A DNA stretch of 64,000 nucleotides from Bacteroidota bacterium (GCA_018268035.1 JAFDXI010000048.1:51363-115362), one strand, 5' to 3'; positions 1-9,034 are shown, counted from the first letter of the stretch. The notes: a model not told the origin generated them from the sequence alone. Translations and numbers: made by a program.

Positions 1-390
1 CACCACAGCAACTATGATAGCTTTGATGATGAGTATCAGCCAAAAAGCAGGTGGCTGTTTGAAGTGCAGGAGAATATCGAGTAAAAGATTAGATACAATA
101 ATGATGGCTATATTGGCAAAGATGTTGGCTATTAACAAAGAAGAAAGCAGGCCTTTTGGGTCCTGCAGCAGGTCAATAATCCTTTTATAATAAGGCTGGT
201 CTTTTGTTTTCAGCAGGTTGATTTCTTTAAATGTCAGTGAAAAGAATGCTACTTCAGCACCAGATACGATGAACGAAATCATCATCAGCGCCAATAGTAA
301 AAATACAAGCACAGTGGTAGCTTGTGTATCAATCGAGCTATGAACCTGTAAAAAAGAAAAATACAACAGGGGATCTTCCAAATTAAACAT
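1..390 (-). CDS. gldE: GldE-like gliding motility / CNNM-domain membrane protein, N-terminal part
   Basis: This is the first 130 codons of a gene that runs off the left edge. The translation begins MFNLEDPLLYFSF and has a hydrophobic segment (about residues 28-48) followed by the small-residue motif VSGAEVAFFSLT, which is characteristic of the DUF21/CNNM domain of CorC-type transporters and of GldE. Two more hydrophobic stretches follow. GldE is a membrane protein associated with gliding motility and type IX secretion in Bacteroidota. The neighbours support the name: ssb and mutY lie directly upstream on the same strand, an arrangement known for gldE/gldD loci in this phylum. The CBS and CorC_HlyC domains that should follow are outside the window, so a generic hemolysin-family protein is the alternative. 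Confidence 0.8.
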   Translation of the reverse strand, partial: MFNLEDPLLYFSFLQVHSSIDTQATTVLVFLLLALMMISFIVSGAEVAFFSLTFKEINLLKTKDQPYYKRIIDLLQDPKGLLSSLLIANIFANIAIIIVSNLLLDILLHFKQPPAFWLILIIKAIIVAVV

Positions 391-451
391 TTTTGATTAG
401 GACACGCTGCAAATCAACGTAAAAATTTTGATAGCAGGCACTCAAAAAATC

Positions 452-901
452 TTAGTACGGTAATGGGCCGGAAGAATCATCCTCAGGAGGCGGTACTTCA
501 TTACCAAAATCATCAAGGCTTTCGTCTGCCTGAGGCATAGATGAATTAAGGCCCGGAGCGCTGCCATCATTTCGTTTATCCAGCATAATCAGGTTGTCAG
601 CTACAATCTCGGTAGCAAACTTTTTATTGCCTTCTCTGTCTTCCCAACTGCGGGTACGCAAACGGCCTTCCACATATATCAGGCTCCCTTTGTGGAGGTA
701 TTTTTGAGCCAGTTCTGCAAGGCCCCTCCATAAAACAATAGTATGCCATTCAGTTTGGGACAACAACTTGCCATTTTTGTCTTTATGCGTTTCGGTGGTG
801 GCAAGCGGGAATTTGGCAACACCTATATTTTTATCGAGGTATTGTACTTCTGGGTCTTTTCCAAGGTTACCGATTAGCATGACTTTGTTTACGCCTCTCA
901 T
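452..901 (-). CDS. ssb: Single-stranded DNA-binding protein
   Basis: 149-residue SSB that coats single-stranded DNA in replication and repair and recruits partners through its C-terminal tip. The OB-fold covers about residues 1-105, with the typical opening NKVMLIGNLGKDPEV, the WHTIVLWRGLAELAQKYLHKGSLIYVEGRL core and the SWEDREGNKK loop. A short acidic, proline-rich linker leads to an acidic tail ending GPLPY; most SSBs end in DDxPF, so the last aromatic residue is Tyr in place of Phe. It lies 61 bases upstream of gldE and 93 bases downstream of mutY on the same strand, so it is probably cotranscribed with both. Confidence 0.95.
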   Translation of the reverse strand: MRGVNKVMLIGNLGKDPEVQYLDKNIGVAKFPLATTETHKDKNGKLLSQTEWHTIVLWRGLAELAQKYLHKGSLIYVEGRLRTRSWEDREGNKKFATEIVADNLIMLDKRNDGSAPGLNSSMPQADESLDDFGNEVPPPEDDSSGPLPY

Positions 902-994
902 ATTATTTATATTAATTCGAGCTAAAAATTATAACATACCGCAACTAAAGTTATATAAAAGATTTTATCGAAATGCAGATAAAATTATAAAATC

Positions 995-2068
995 TCAATG
1001 TTTAAGATTTGCAGCGCTTAAAAATTGATGGATTAACCTTGGGAAGGCTTTTGTTTTTATTTCAATCGGGCCCAGCCATGCTCCGGATGTATTGTTGAGT
1101 GATAAAGGCTTTTTTTTCAAATCAACTTTGATAAAATATCCATGAATGATTCGATGCGTTAACACCTGTTTTTGTGCTATAGTAAGGCTGAGTTTTTTGT
1201 ATTCACTGATGTTTATTTTTTGTTGCAGCCATTGTTTTATTTTTTTTTCGTTCCATGCAGGGTCAGAACTTGTCTCTTCCAGGTAAAATTCATACAAATG
1301 TTGCCAAATGTCTTTACCTCTTCGTTGTTGCACATAGATTTTTTTGTTGAAGGTGAAAATAAAATAACTGAACCATCTTTCTCTTTTAATAATCGCTTTC
1401 TCTTTTACAGGATAAAAAGCCGCCTTGTTGGAAATATATGCTGTGCAGTGTTTGTTGAGCGGACAATGTGAACAAAGCGGAATTGGTTTACACACTGTGG
1501 CTCCAAAATCCATGATGGATTGATTGTAGTCGCCTGGTTGTTTTTTATCAAGGCAAAGTTGAGCAAGCTTGATAAAATATTTTTTCCCTTCATTGCTATC
1601 AACAGGGATACTTACACCAAAAAACCTGGATAAGACACGCTGTACATTACCATCCAACACTGCATAAGGCAGATTGAAACAAAATGAAGCAATAGCGCTT
1701 GCAGTATATGCACCAACACCTTTTAAATTTAAAATGGAATCGTAATCAGATGGAAAAATACCGTGGTAATTATGGGAAATATTTCTTGCTGTCTGCATCA
1801 AATTTTTACAACGGGTATAATAGCCAAGCCCTTCCCATATTTTAAAAACATCTTCATCATCTGCTTTTGCTAAATGATTTATGGTAGGATAATGTTGTAT
1901 AAATTTCTCATAATAACTCCATCCCTGATCCACTCTTGTTTGTTGTAAAATTATTTCACTGAGCCACACTTTATATGGGTCTTTCACACCTTTCCAGGGC
2001 ATAGCTCTCGTGTTTTCATCCTTATGCCAGGCCATCAGCAGTTTTCGAAAAATATTTTCCTGTTTCAT
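995..2068 (-). CDS. mutY: A/G-specific adenine glycosylase MutY
   Basis: 357-residue base-excision repair enzyme that removes adenine mispaired with 8-oxoguanine. The N-terminal HhH-GPD domain (about 10-215) shows the catalytic Glu in SEIILQQTRV, the helix-hairpin-helix LKGVGAYTASAIASF and the catalytic Asp in AVLDGNVQRVLSR. The iron-sulfur loop follows MDFGATVC; its cysteines are spaced C-x5-C-x2-C-x5-C, whereas the textbook spacing is C-x6-C-x2-C-x5-C, so the first loop is one residue short. The C-terminal NUDIX-like domain (about 225-350) recognises 8-oxoG. It is 4 bases downstream of the MBL-fold hydrolase gene and upstream of ssb, suggesting one transcript. Confidence 0.95.
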   Translation of the reverse strand: MKQENIFRKLLMAWHKDENTRAMPWKGVKDPYKVWLSEIILQQTRVDQGWSYYEKFIQHYPTINHLAKADDEDVFKIWEGLGYYTRCKNLMQTARNISHNYHGIFPSDYDSILNLKGVGAYTASAIASFCFNLPYAVLDGNVQRVLSRFFGVSIPVDSNEGKKYFIKLAQLCLDKKQPGDYNQSIMDFGATVCKPIPLCSHCPLNKHCTAYISNKAAFYPVKEKAIIKRERWFSYFIFTFNKKIYVQQRRGKDIWQHLYEFYLEETSSDPAWNEKKIKQWLQQKINISEYKKLSLTIAQKQVLTHRIIHGYFIKVDLKKKPLSLNNTSGAWLGPIEIKTKAFPRLIHQFLSAANLKH

Positions 2069-2072
2069 TGTT

Positions 2073-2828
2073 TCAGGATGCGGGGGCAGTGTTTTTTGCG
2101 AAAGGTGTTTTTATGTCATGGAAGAAAAGAAATGTCCAGCCTTCCTGCCTGCCTTCTTGCCACCATTGTTGCCTGAGCTCCATTGCCAGTTTTCCATTAA
2201 AATCATATTTGGCAACAAACTTGTGTTTCATTTGATGTAATTGCGGCGCATCATCAGCACCAAATAATATAGTTTCATTATTTTCCTTTATCCAGAAAAC
2301 CTGGTGATGAGGGCTGTGTGCCCCGGTAATTTTATAATGGATATAACCATCAATAGTACCTTCTGTATCTTCTAAAAAAACAACCTGAGTATTACTTTCA
2401 AGCACTGAAATTTCTTCTGTCATAAATGAAGGGAATCCGGTATCTATTGCAAAGTCGTATTCTGATTGCTGAACATAATAAATTGCATTAGGCATTGAAA
2501 GATGATAACGCCCAAGCCTGTCTTTATAACTTACACCACCTGCATGGTCTTTGTGTAAATGAGATAATAAAACTTTAGTAACATCGCCGGGCTGAATATT
2601 GTGTGCTTTCAGATTTTTATGCAATTGCATTTCATTGCCCTGCATAAAACCAAGGCCGGTGTCAAGCAGTAAAATATCTTTGCTGGTGATAATTAAAAAT
2701 GGTTGCACTTCTACCAGTAAACTACCACTATGACGTTGTTGTAATTCATCTTTTCCAACTTCAAATGGTATAAAAACTTTTGTTTTATCAATGGTAAAAG
2801 CACCTTCGCTTAGAGGTATAATCTGCAT
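2073..2828 (-). CDS. MBL-fold metallo-hydrolase
   Basis: 251-residue protein of the metallo-beta-lactamase superfamily. The metal-binding HxHxDH motif is present as SHLHKDHAGG (about residues 89-98), a second metal His lies in TGAHSPHHQVF, and GADDAP gives the bridging Asp region. There is no signal peptide, so it should be cytoplasmic. Family members hydrolyse thioesters, lactones, phosphodiesters and other substrates, and nothing here fixes the substrate. It is the first gene of the probable transcript MBL-mutY-ssb-gldE. The sequence TTTAATTTGC just upstream of the ATG resembles the Bacteroidota -7 element but does not match it exactly. Confidence 0.85.
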   Translation of the reverse strand: MQIIPLSEGAFTIDKTKVFIPFEVGKDELQQRHSGSLLVEVQPFLIITSKDILLLDTGLGFMQGNEMQLHKNLKAHNIQPGDVTKVLLSHLHKDHAGGVSYKDRLGRYHLSMPNAIYYVQQSEYDFAIDTGFPSFMTEEISVLESNTQVVFLEDTEGTIDGYIHYKITGAHSPHHQVFWIKENNETILFGADDAPQLHQMKHKFVAKYDFNGKLAMELRQQWWQEGRQEGWTFLFFHDIKTPFAKNTAPAS

Positions 2829-3024
2829 GGATGCAAATTAAATGATAATGCGAGTTTTTAATTGGTGAAGCTCTTGGAAATAAATAAAAAATTTATAGTT
2901 TAAGACCAATAGCTTTAAAAAATTCCTTATTGCAAGTATTGATTGTAATCTGCAACAGCTAAAATTAAGTGTGAAACCTTGAAAATTAAAAACCCATAGA
3001 AAGAAAATTTAACCGAGGCTCATT

Positions 3025-3666
3025 TTAGTTTTTATGGAAATAATAGTTGTTGATGCCATTTGTTTTTTCCAGATAGGTATAACCATCATTTTTTACAATG
3101 CTCGTATCTGTATTGGTGTATTTCGTAAATACCAGCGTGTTGCCATCAATTTTAAAGTGCATACCATAAGGCTGGTATGTTGAATCTGTTGACAGGAAAC
3201 CACCATGAGGTAAATACACAGAGTCTGAACTGATTATTTGATAGTCAGACAAATTGGTGGATGGGGGCAGATATAATGCATATTGTGTTGTATCGCTACT
3301 TGTCAATACTCCATTCTGATATTGATCAACAAATGTATTTCCAGTTGCGCTATAAGTGCAACCTACCAGGTTGAATAATGAATCATCTATATCAAGGTTG
3401 CCAAAATTGCCAAGTGTAATATAATTTAAATTTGAAATAGTGAGATAATCAACACTGTTGATTGAAACTTCAGAACTGTTTTGAGACTGGTTGCTCAGCG
3501 AATCAAAAACCCAGGTGCCTTTTAATACATTTGGAGAATCTTTACTTCCAGTGCCAGAGCTATCACCCGGATTATTTTCATTGGCTAAATAATCATTGAT
3601 TTCTTTCTGGCAGGAAAAAAGACAAACCCCTGTAAAGACCAATAATATGGTACAAATTCTTTTCAT
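3025..3666 (-). CDS. Putative lipoprotein of unknown function
   Basis: 213 residues beginning with a signal peptide and lipobox (VCLFSC, Cys about residue 19), so it is predicted to be lipid-anchored in the cell envelope. After a Ser/Asn/Gly-rich linker comes LKGTWVFDSLSNQ, reminiscent of the start of lipocalin-like or META-type beta-barrel lipoprotein domains, and the rest is rich in Thr, Ser and Tyr and predicted mostly beta. I cannot assign a family. It appears to be transcribed alone; a -7 element sits about 70 bases upstream, and a 15-codon open frame (3676-3723) lies between the two. Confidence 0.75.
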   Translation of the reverse strand: MKRICTILLVFTGVCLFSCQKEINDYLANENNPGDSSGTGSKDSPNVLKGTWVFDSLSNQSQNSSEVSINSVDYLTISNLNYITLGNFGNLDIDDSLFNLVGCTYSATGNTFVDQYQNGVLTSSDTTQYALYLPPSTNLSDYQIISSDSVYLPHGGFLSTDSTYQPYGMHFKIDGNTLVFTKYTNTDTSIVKNDGYTYLEKTNGINNYYFHKN

Positions 3667-3733
3667 CTGAAAATTTTAAAGCGCTTTGCCGGCTTGAATA
3701 TTGATCAATGATACTTTCTTCATGTAATGCCTG

Positions 3734-3741
3734 CAAAAATA
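3734..3741 (-). promoter_or_regulatory. Candidate promoter -7 element for the 3025-3666 lipoprotein
   Basis: The minus strand reads TATTTTTG, an exact match to the Bacteroidota consensus TAnnTTTG. No clear TTG is seen at the -33 position. It would give a 5' untranslated region of about 60 bases. Confidence 0.4.
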
Positions 3742-3911
3742 AAAGTCTTTTATAAAACGATAAACCGGTACAAATATTTGAGGGATGTGTGTATTTTTAT
3801 TTTCAAATAAGTTTCTATAATCATATTTATTAACTTTTATATTAAAAATACCTTTCTAAGTTTATTGAAATTTTAAAACATTACATTTTAAAACCTATAA
3901 AAACATAAACA

Positions 3912-4952
3912 ATGAAAAAGATCAGGATTTTATCTGTTGATGGCGGCGGTATCCGTGGCATCATCCCCGGTACCATACTAATGCAGTTAGAAAGGATACT
4001 GCAAAAAAAGAGCAACGACAGTAATCGTAAACTGGGAGATTTTTTTGATATGATTGCTGGCACCAGTACCGGTGGCATCCTTGCCTGCCTGTATTTAATG
4101 CCGGATGAAAATTGCAAGGCAAAATATTCCGCAGAAGAAGCATTGAATTTATATCTCAAACAGGGACATATAATTTTTGACAGAACATTTTTTGAAAAAA
4201 TTGTAAGTGGCGGCGGTATTATTCATGAAAAATATTCTGATGAACCAATTTACAATTTACTGACTCAATATTTTGGTGATGAACTGTTGAGCAATTTTAT
4301 CAAACCAAGCCTGATCACAGCTTATGAAATCACCGACAGGAAATCTGTTTTCTTCACCAGTGCCAATGCTGGCCAGGATGCCATATATAATTTTAAAGTG
4401 AGAGATGTGGCCAGAGCTACTTCTGCAGCACCTACATATTTTCCTCCTGCTTTTATTAAGTCTTTAAACGACCAGGAATTTGTGTTGGTGGATGGTGGAA
4501 TGTTTGCCAACAACCCTGCTTTATGTGCTTATGCTGAAGCGAGAAAAACAGAATTTTCTAAGGCTTTAAAAGATCCTGAGAAAAAAGATAAACCATCAGC
4601 CAAGGATATGATTATCGTTTCTTTGGGTACGGGCTCAGTGAAGAAAAGATATAACTATGAAGAGTTTGAACATGCCGGTCAGATAAAATGGCTGGAACCA
4701 GTGATAGATATTTTGATGTCGGGCAACTCTGAAACAGTAGCTTATCAATTGACTCAAATGTATCTTACGCTTGAACAAAAATTTCAAAAAAATTACATCA
4801 GGCTGGAACCTGGTTTGAAAGAAGCAGCATCTGAAATGGATTTAGCAACGCCGGAAAACATTAATAATTTATACCAGGCAGGCCTCACATTTGTGCAGGA
4901 AAATATTTCAACGCTTGAAAAGATTGCAGATATTCTTTTGGCTGAAGATTAA
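3912..4952 (+). CDS. Patatin-like phospholipase
   Basis: 346-residue patatin-family acyl hydrolase expected to cleave acyl esters of (phospho)lipids with a Ser-Asp dyad. The oxyanion-hole motif is DGGGIRG (residues 9-15), the nucleophile lies in GTSTGG (about 50-55) and the catalytic Asp in VDGGMFANNP (about 194). There is no signal peptide. The domain fills almost the whole protein, as in stand-alone bacterial patatins and in the CBASS effector CapV. No nucleotidyltransferase, ubiquitin-like or other defence gene is adjacent, so a housekeeping or regulatory lipase is the better reading. TACATTTT upstream is one base off the -7 consensus. Confidence 0.88.
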   Translation: MKKIRILSVDGGGIRGIIPGTILMQLERILQKKSNDSNRKLGDFFDMIAGTSTGGILACLYLMPDENCKAKYSAEEALNLYLKQGHIIFDRTFFEKIVSGGGIIHEKYSDEPIYNLLTQYFGDELLSNFIKPSLITAYEITDRKSVFFTSANAGQDAIYNFKVRDVARATSAAPTYFPPAFIKSLNDQEFVLVDGGMFANNPALCAYAEARKTEFSKALKDPEKKDKPSAKDMIIVSLGTGSVKKRYNYEEFEHAGQIKWLEPVIDILMSGNSETVAYQLTQMYLTLEQKFQKNYIRLEPGLKEAASEMDLATPENINNLYQAGLTFVQENISTLEKIADILLAED

Positions 4953-4998
4953 AAGGTGGTAATGCAGAGTGAAGCAAACTGCAGGTTAGCCGTTTGTA

Positions 4999-5979
4999 TT
5001 ATGATTGAAGTGAAAAATAATGCAGGCTGTCTTCTTTATCTTTATCAATCTGGTCTTTTAATGCTTCCAATGTGTCAAACTTTAATTCAGGCCGCAGATA
5101 TTTGCACATAAATATTTTTATACTCCTGCCATAAATATCTGCATTGAAATTAAAAATATTCATTTCGATGGTGCGATCCTTACCATCAACAGTGGGTCGC
5201 ACACCTATGCTCATCATGCCTGGTAAAATTTCAGGGCTTTTATTTTTTATCAATGAATAATCCCGGTTTTTTTCTGATTGTGGTATTAGCTCTGCTTCCG
5301 CAACATAAATTCCATTAGCCGGCACCAGTTTGTGTTCGTTCTGGATAATGATATTGGCTGTTGGGTAACCGAGCGTCCTGCCCAATTTATTACCATCAAC
5401 CACTATGCCTTCAAAGAAATATTTATAACCTAAATAATTATTAGCAGTATCAATATCATTTTCAAGTAATGCTTCACGGATGCGGGTTGAGCTGACGATT
5501 ACTTCATTGATGACCTGTTCTGAAATTTCTTTTACCAAAAAATCAAGCTGTTTGCCGAGGCTTTCCAGCAAATGATAATCACCTGCACGGTTCTTACCAT
5601 AGCGATGGTCATAGCCGATTATAATGGTGTGGGGATGAAATTTTTCAAACAAAAAATGCTGCACATATTCTTCTGGTGTTTGATTGGAAAATTTTTCATC
5701 AAAGGGTACTACTACCAGGTGATCTATACCAAATGAATCAAGCAAAATGATTTTTTCATTTAGTGTAGTCAACAAATACACCGGTTTGCCCACAGCCACC
5801 ACAGATCGCGGATGTGGATGAAAAGTGATGATCACTGTTTCGCCGTCAATCCTGGCAGCTTCTTCTTTGAGTTGATTAATTATTTTCTGGTGTCCGAGGT
5901 GTACGCCGTCGAAGGTGCCGATGGTGACAACTGCATTTTTAAAAGGCGGTAAATTGTTGATAGAACGATGGACCTGCAT
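4999..5979 (-). CDS. ribF: Bifunctional riboflavin kinase / FAD synthetase
   Basis: 326-residue enzyme making FMN and then FAD from riboflavin. The N-terminal FAD synthetase (nucleotidyltransferase) domain has the TIGTFDGVHLGHQ motif (about residues 20-32) and an HPHPRSV segment; SSTRIREALL ends that domain. The C-terminal riboflavin kinase domain holds GNKLGRTLGYPTANI and later EMNIFNF. The frame is open 11 codons further upstream (to 6012), but I chose the internal ATG giving MQVHRSINNLPP because a -7 promoter element lies between the two and because family members start near there. It is divergent from purM. Confidence 0.93.
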   Translation of the reverse strand: MQVHRSINNLPPFKNAVVTIGTFDGVHLGHQKIINQLKEEAARIDGETVIITFHPHPRSVVAVGKPVYLLTTLNEKIILLDSFGIDHLVVVPFDEKFSNQTPEEYVQHFLFEKFHPHTIIIGYDHRYGKNRAGDYHLLESLGKQLDFLVKEISEQVINEVIVSSTRIREALLENDIDTANNYLGYKYFFEGIVVDGNKLGRTLGYPTANIIIQNEHKLVPANGIYVAEAELIPQSEKNRDYSLIKNKSPEILPGMMSIGVRPTVDGKDRTIEMNIFNFNADIYGRSIKIFMCKYLRPELKFDTLEALKDQIDKDKEDSLHYFSLQS

Positions 5980-5985
5980 GCGCTG

Positions 5986-5993
5986 CAAATATA
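5986..5993 (-). promoter_or_regulatory. Promoter -7 element for ribF
   Basis: TATATTTG on the minus strand matches TAnnTTTG exactly and ends 6 bases before the chosen ribF ATG. It supports the shorter ribF start and implies a very short or absent leader. Confidence 0.55.
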
Positions 5994-6034
5994 ATAAGCC
6001 TTCAGCCGCCACCCTAATGCGTAAATAAAGTTGT

Positions 6035-6063
6035 TTTGTATTAACATCGGGAACTTATTTTTG
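6035..6063 (+). promoter_or_regulatory. Promoter for purM (TTG-N18-TATTTTTG)
   Basis: A -33 TTG (6035-6037) is followed after 18 bases by TATTTTTG (6056-6063), an exact match to TAnnTTTG. Only five bases separate the element from the purM ATG. Confidence 0.6.
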
Positions 6064-6068
6064 CGGCA

Positions 6069-7298
6069 ATGAATTTTCTTTCGCTCATGAAATTTTCTCC
6101 TTCTGCAAATGAAGGGGGATTATATGCTCAACGGGGTGTATCTGCACAAAAAGAAGAAGTGCATGCCGCCATTCAAAAACTGGATAAAGGTTTGTATGAA
6201 CATGCATTTTGCAAAATCTATCCTGATTATATCAGCAATGATGATGCTTTTGTAAACGTAATGCATGCCGATGGTGCAGGCACTAAAAGTATTTTGGCTT
6301 ACCTCTATTGGAAAGAAACAGGTGATGTCTCTGTCTGGAAAGGCATTGCACAGGATGCCATCGTGATGAACCTTGATGACCTGCTGTGTGCCGGCATTTG
6401 TGATAACATCCTTTTTTCTTCTACCATTGACAGAAACAAATTATTGATACCCGGTGCTGTGTTAGAACAGGTGATCAATGGCACCCAGGAATTTTTTGAT
6501 ACACTCAAAACTTTTGGTGTCAACATTCATTTCCTGGGCGGAGAGACCGCTGATGTGGGAGATGTGGTACGCACCATTGCCGTTAACGGTACCATGATGG
6601 CGAGGTGGCCAAAAAATAAAATCATTACCAATGAAAAAATTAAACCAGGTAATGTGATAGTTGGTTTTGCCAGCTTTGGACAAACCAATTATGAAACCAG
6701 TTATAACAGCGGCATTGCCAGCAATGGCTTAACGAGTGCAAGGCATGATGTGTTGCATAAATATTATGCTGAAAAATATCCGGAAACTTTTGAGCCTTCA
6801 TTAAACAATGACGTGGTTTATATAGGGAATCAAATGTTGAATGAGGATACAGGAAATTTTTCGAATGAAACAAAAAACAATAATCATAAAGTCAGTCAAC
6901 TGTTATTGTCGCCAACACGCACTTATGCACCATTGATGAAAGTATTACTCGAAAATTATTTTGATAAAATTGATGGCGTTATTCATTGCAGCGGTGGTGG
7001 GCAAACTAAATGTATGAAATACCTGCCACAACCATTGCGCATCATAAAAAATAATTTGTTTGAAGCGCCAGAGATTTTTAAGCTCATCCAGGAAAATGCT
7101 CATGCTGATAGCCGGGAGATGTACCAGGTATTTAATATGGGGCACCGGCTTGAGATTTTTACTGATGAAACAACAGCAGATTCATTCATCAGTGAAGCTG
7201 CAAAATTTGATTTGCAGGCAAAAATAATTGGCAGGGTAGAAGCTGCTGATAAAAATGAGTTGCAGTTACACTTGCATGATGAAATTATTTCCTATTAA
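6069..7298 (+). CDS. purM: Phosphoribosylformylglycinamidine cyclo-ligase (AIR synthetase)
   Basis: 409-residue PurM that closes the imidazole ring in de novo purine synthesis (FGAM + ATP to AIR). The opening YAQRGVSAQKEEVH, the MHADGAGTKS motif, VWKGIAQDAIVMNLDDLL, GGETADVGD and SNGLTSARHD are family signatures, and the C-terminal domain has CSGGGQTKCMKY and NMGHRLEIF. The length and sequence style fit the Bacteroidota branch of the family, which is longer than the E. coli enzyme. The start at 6069 sits right behind a promoter; an internal Met at residue 7 is an alternative. Transcribed alone and divergent from ribF. Confidence 0.95.
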   Translation: MNFLSLMKFSPSANEGGLYAQRGVSAQKEEVHAAIQKLDKGLYEHAFCKIYPDYISNDDAFVNVMHADGAGTKSILAYLYWKETGDVSVWKGIAQDAIVMNLDDLLCAGICDNILFSSTIDRNKLLIPGAVLEQVINGTQEFFDTLKTFGVNIHFLGGETADVGDVVRTIAVNGTMMARWPKNKIITNEKIKPGNVIVGFASFGQTNYETSYNSGIASNGLTSARHDVLHKYYAEKYPETFEPSLNNDVVYIGNQMLNEDTGNFSNETKNNNHKVSQLLLSPTRTYAPLMKVLLENYFDKIDGVIHCSGGGQTKCMKYLPQPLRIIKNNLFEAPEIFKLIQENAHADSREMYQVFNMGHRLEIFTDETTADSFISEAAKFDLQAKIIGRVEAADKNELQLHLHDEIISY

Positions 7299-7394
7299 GC
7301 AATTGCACTTTATTCTTTAATGGAGTGGGGGATGGCTTAAAAAAAATCATTTTAAAAATACCCATTATCTTGCACTCCCTTTTTTGTTTATGTT

Positions 7395-8444
7395 ATGGTG
7401 GATCTTTCGAAATTTGATGTCAATGCAATTGCAAACCGCAATAATAATATATTCGGTTTGCCTTTTACCGAAGAAGAAGCAAAAGTGGTTCTCCTGCCCG
7501 TTCCCTGGGAAGTTACAGTGAGCTGCAATGCAGGCACAGCAAGGGCTATAGAGCATATTTTTAAAACAAGTACACAGATAGATTTGTTTGATATGAATAT
7601 GCGCCATGGCTGGAAACAGGGTTTTTTTATGCGGAATATTGATAAAAAAATCCTGATGAAAAGCGATTACCTGCGCAAGGAAGCAGAGCTCTATATTGAT
7701 TTTATTGCACATGGCCAGGATGTGAACTGCAATAAGTTTATGGTGAAGAGCCTGAAAGAAATCAATGAAGGCAGTGAAATGCTGAACAACTGGGTTTATG
7801 AACAAACAAAAGATCTTTTAAGCCGTGATAAACTTGTTGGTTTGATTGGTGGTGACCATAGTGTATCGTTGGGTTATTTAAAAGCACTTGCAGAAAAATA
7901 TCCCGGCTTTGGCATTTTACAGGTGGACGCACATTGCGACCTTCGAAAAGCTTATGGCAATTTTAATTATTCCCATACAAGCATCATGTACAATGCACTC
8001 ACTGAAGTGCCGGCGGTTGAAAGATTGATACAGGCTGGTGTGCGGGATTATTCAGAAGCCGAATGGGATTATATATGCAACAGTGACTTTAAAGTGATTA
8101 CTTATTTTGACCAGCAGATAAAAGAGCGGTTGTTTAGCGGTGAAAACTGGAAAATGATTGTGGATGAAATGTTGCAGTTCTTACCTGAAAATATTTATTT
8201 CACTTTTGATATTGATGGCCTTGATCCTAAACTTTGCCCACATACAGGCATGCCTGTTCCGGGCGGATTTCAATCTGATGAAATATTATACCTGATAAAA
8301 AGAATAGTAGATAGTGGAAAAAAATTAATCGGCTTTGATTTAGTTGAAGTAGGTGTAGGTGAAAATAATTATGATGCAGTAGTTGCTGCCAAGCTGTTAT
8401 GGAAACTTTGTAATCTCCTGGTGAAAAGTAATTGCACTGTATGA
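7395..8444 (+). CDS. Ureohydrolase (arginase/agmatinase family)
   Basis: 349-residue binuclear manganese hydrolase. All metal-binding motifs are present: GGDHSVSLG (about 152-160), DAHCDLR (about 182-188) and DIDGLDP (about 273-279). The family cleaves a guanidinium group to release urea (arginase, agmatinase) or formamide/ammonia (formimidoylglutamase, guanidinobutyrase). The N-terminal 120 residues are longer than in E. coli agmatinase and begin with VPWEVTVSCNAGTARA, a form common in Bacteroidota 'agmatinase family' proteins; the substrate is not fixed by sequence alone. Its stop codon overlaps the next start (ATGA), tying it to a membrane protein and a radical SAM enzyme. Confidence 0.88.
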   Translation: MVDLSKFDVNAIANRNNNIFGLPFTEEEAKVVLLPVPWEVTVSCNAGTARAIEHIFKTSTQIDLFDMNMRHGWKQGFFMRNIDKKILMKSDYLRKEAELYIDFIAHGQDVNCNKFMVKSLKEINEGSEMLNNWVYEQTKDLLSRDKLVGLIGGDHSVSLGYLKALAEKYPGFGILQVDAHCDLRKAYGNFNYSHTSIMYNALTEVPAVERLIQAGVRDYSEAEWDYICNSDFKVITYFDQQIKERLFSGENWKMIVDEMLQFLPENIYFTFDIDGLDPKLCPHTGMPVPGGFQSDEILYLIKRIVDSGKKLIGFDLVEVGVGENNYDAVVAAKLLWKLCNLLVKSNCTV

Positions 8445-9034
8445 ACAGAAAAAAAGAATATGATTATATAGTAACTTTAAAACACCCTAATTATAAAATA
8501 TACAATTTAATTAGTGTATTGACCTGCATGATTACATTGGCGGCAGAAGCTTATGGCATCGTGCAAACACCTTTTGCAACATACTACTGGGTCAATATCT
8601 TAATGATGGTTTATATCATCTATAATTTCACTGCACTGCTAACTGGCAGATCAGATGGGGAATCTGTAATTAGCTTTAAATGGTCTTTATATGCTGCAGC
8701 ATTTTTATGGTTGATGTATCCATTGCATATTCCGGTTATTGGGATATTTTTTATTGTAGCAGCTTTGTTGGAAAGACAAATTAAATTTCCGCAGGAAATA
8801 GGTTTCAGTAATGATGGTATAACATTTAATACTTTCCCTTTTAAGCATTACAATTGGGACGATGTAAGAAATGTGGTTTTAAAAGATGATATCATCACCA
8901 TTGATTTCACCAACAATAAAATCATACAACGTGAAATTGAGCCGGCAGAATTAACTGAAGAAGAAAATGAATTCAATGAATTTTGCAACAGGCAATTGAA
9001 TAACCTGCATACACAAAATAATTTTGTTTCCTGA
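8441..9034 (+). CDS. Membrane protein with C-terminal PH-like domain, unknown function
   Basis: 197 residues. Start chosen at the ATG of an ATGA overlap with the ureohydrolase stop; an in-frame TTG three codons earlier is less likely. About four hydrophobic segments cover residues 20-115 (two pairs of helices). The remainder, beginning IGFSNDGITFNTFPFKHYNWDDV, looks like the short soluble bacterial PH-like (YcxB/bPH) fold that often follows such helices: alternating strands with a W-D-D turn. The end is acidic (ELTEEENEF). I know of no function. Its stop overlaps the radical SAM start (TGATG), so the two are translationally coupled. Confidence 0.75.
   Translation: MNRKKEYDYIVTLKHPNYKIYNLISVLTCMITLAAEAYGIVQTPFATYYWVNILMMVYIIYNFTALLTGRSDGESVISFKWSLYAAAFLWLMYPLHIPVIGIFFIVAALLERQIKFPQEIGFSNDGITFNTFPFKHYNWDDVRNVVLKDDIITIDFTNNKIIQREIEPAELTEEENEFNEFCNRQLNNLHTQNNFVS

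Noticed and set aside
3912..4952. Patatin as a CBASS (CapV-type) effector
   Set aside because: No nucleotidyltransferase or accessory defence gene is adjacent; neighbours are a lipoprotein gene and ribF.
7299..7394. Possible terminator or hairpin between purM and the ureohydrolase (GGAGTG...CACTCC then T-run)
   Set aside because: The arms are six bases with a loop of over 40 bases; too weak to call.
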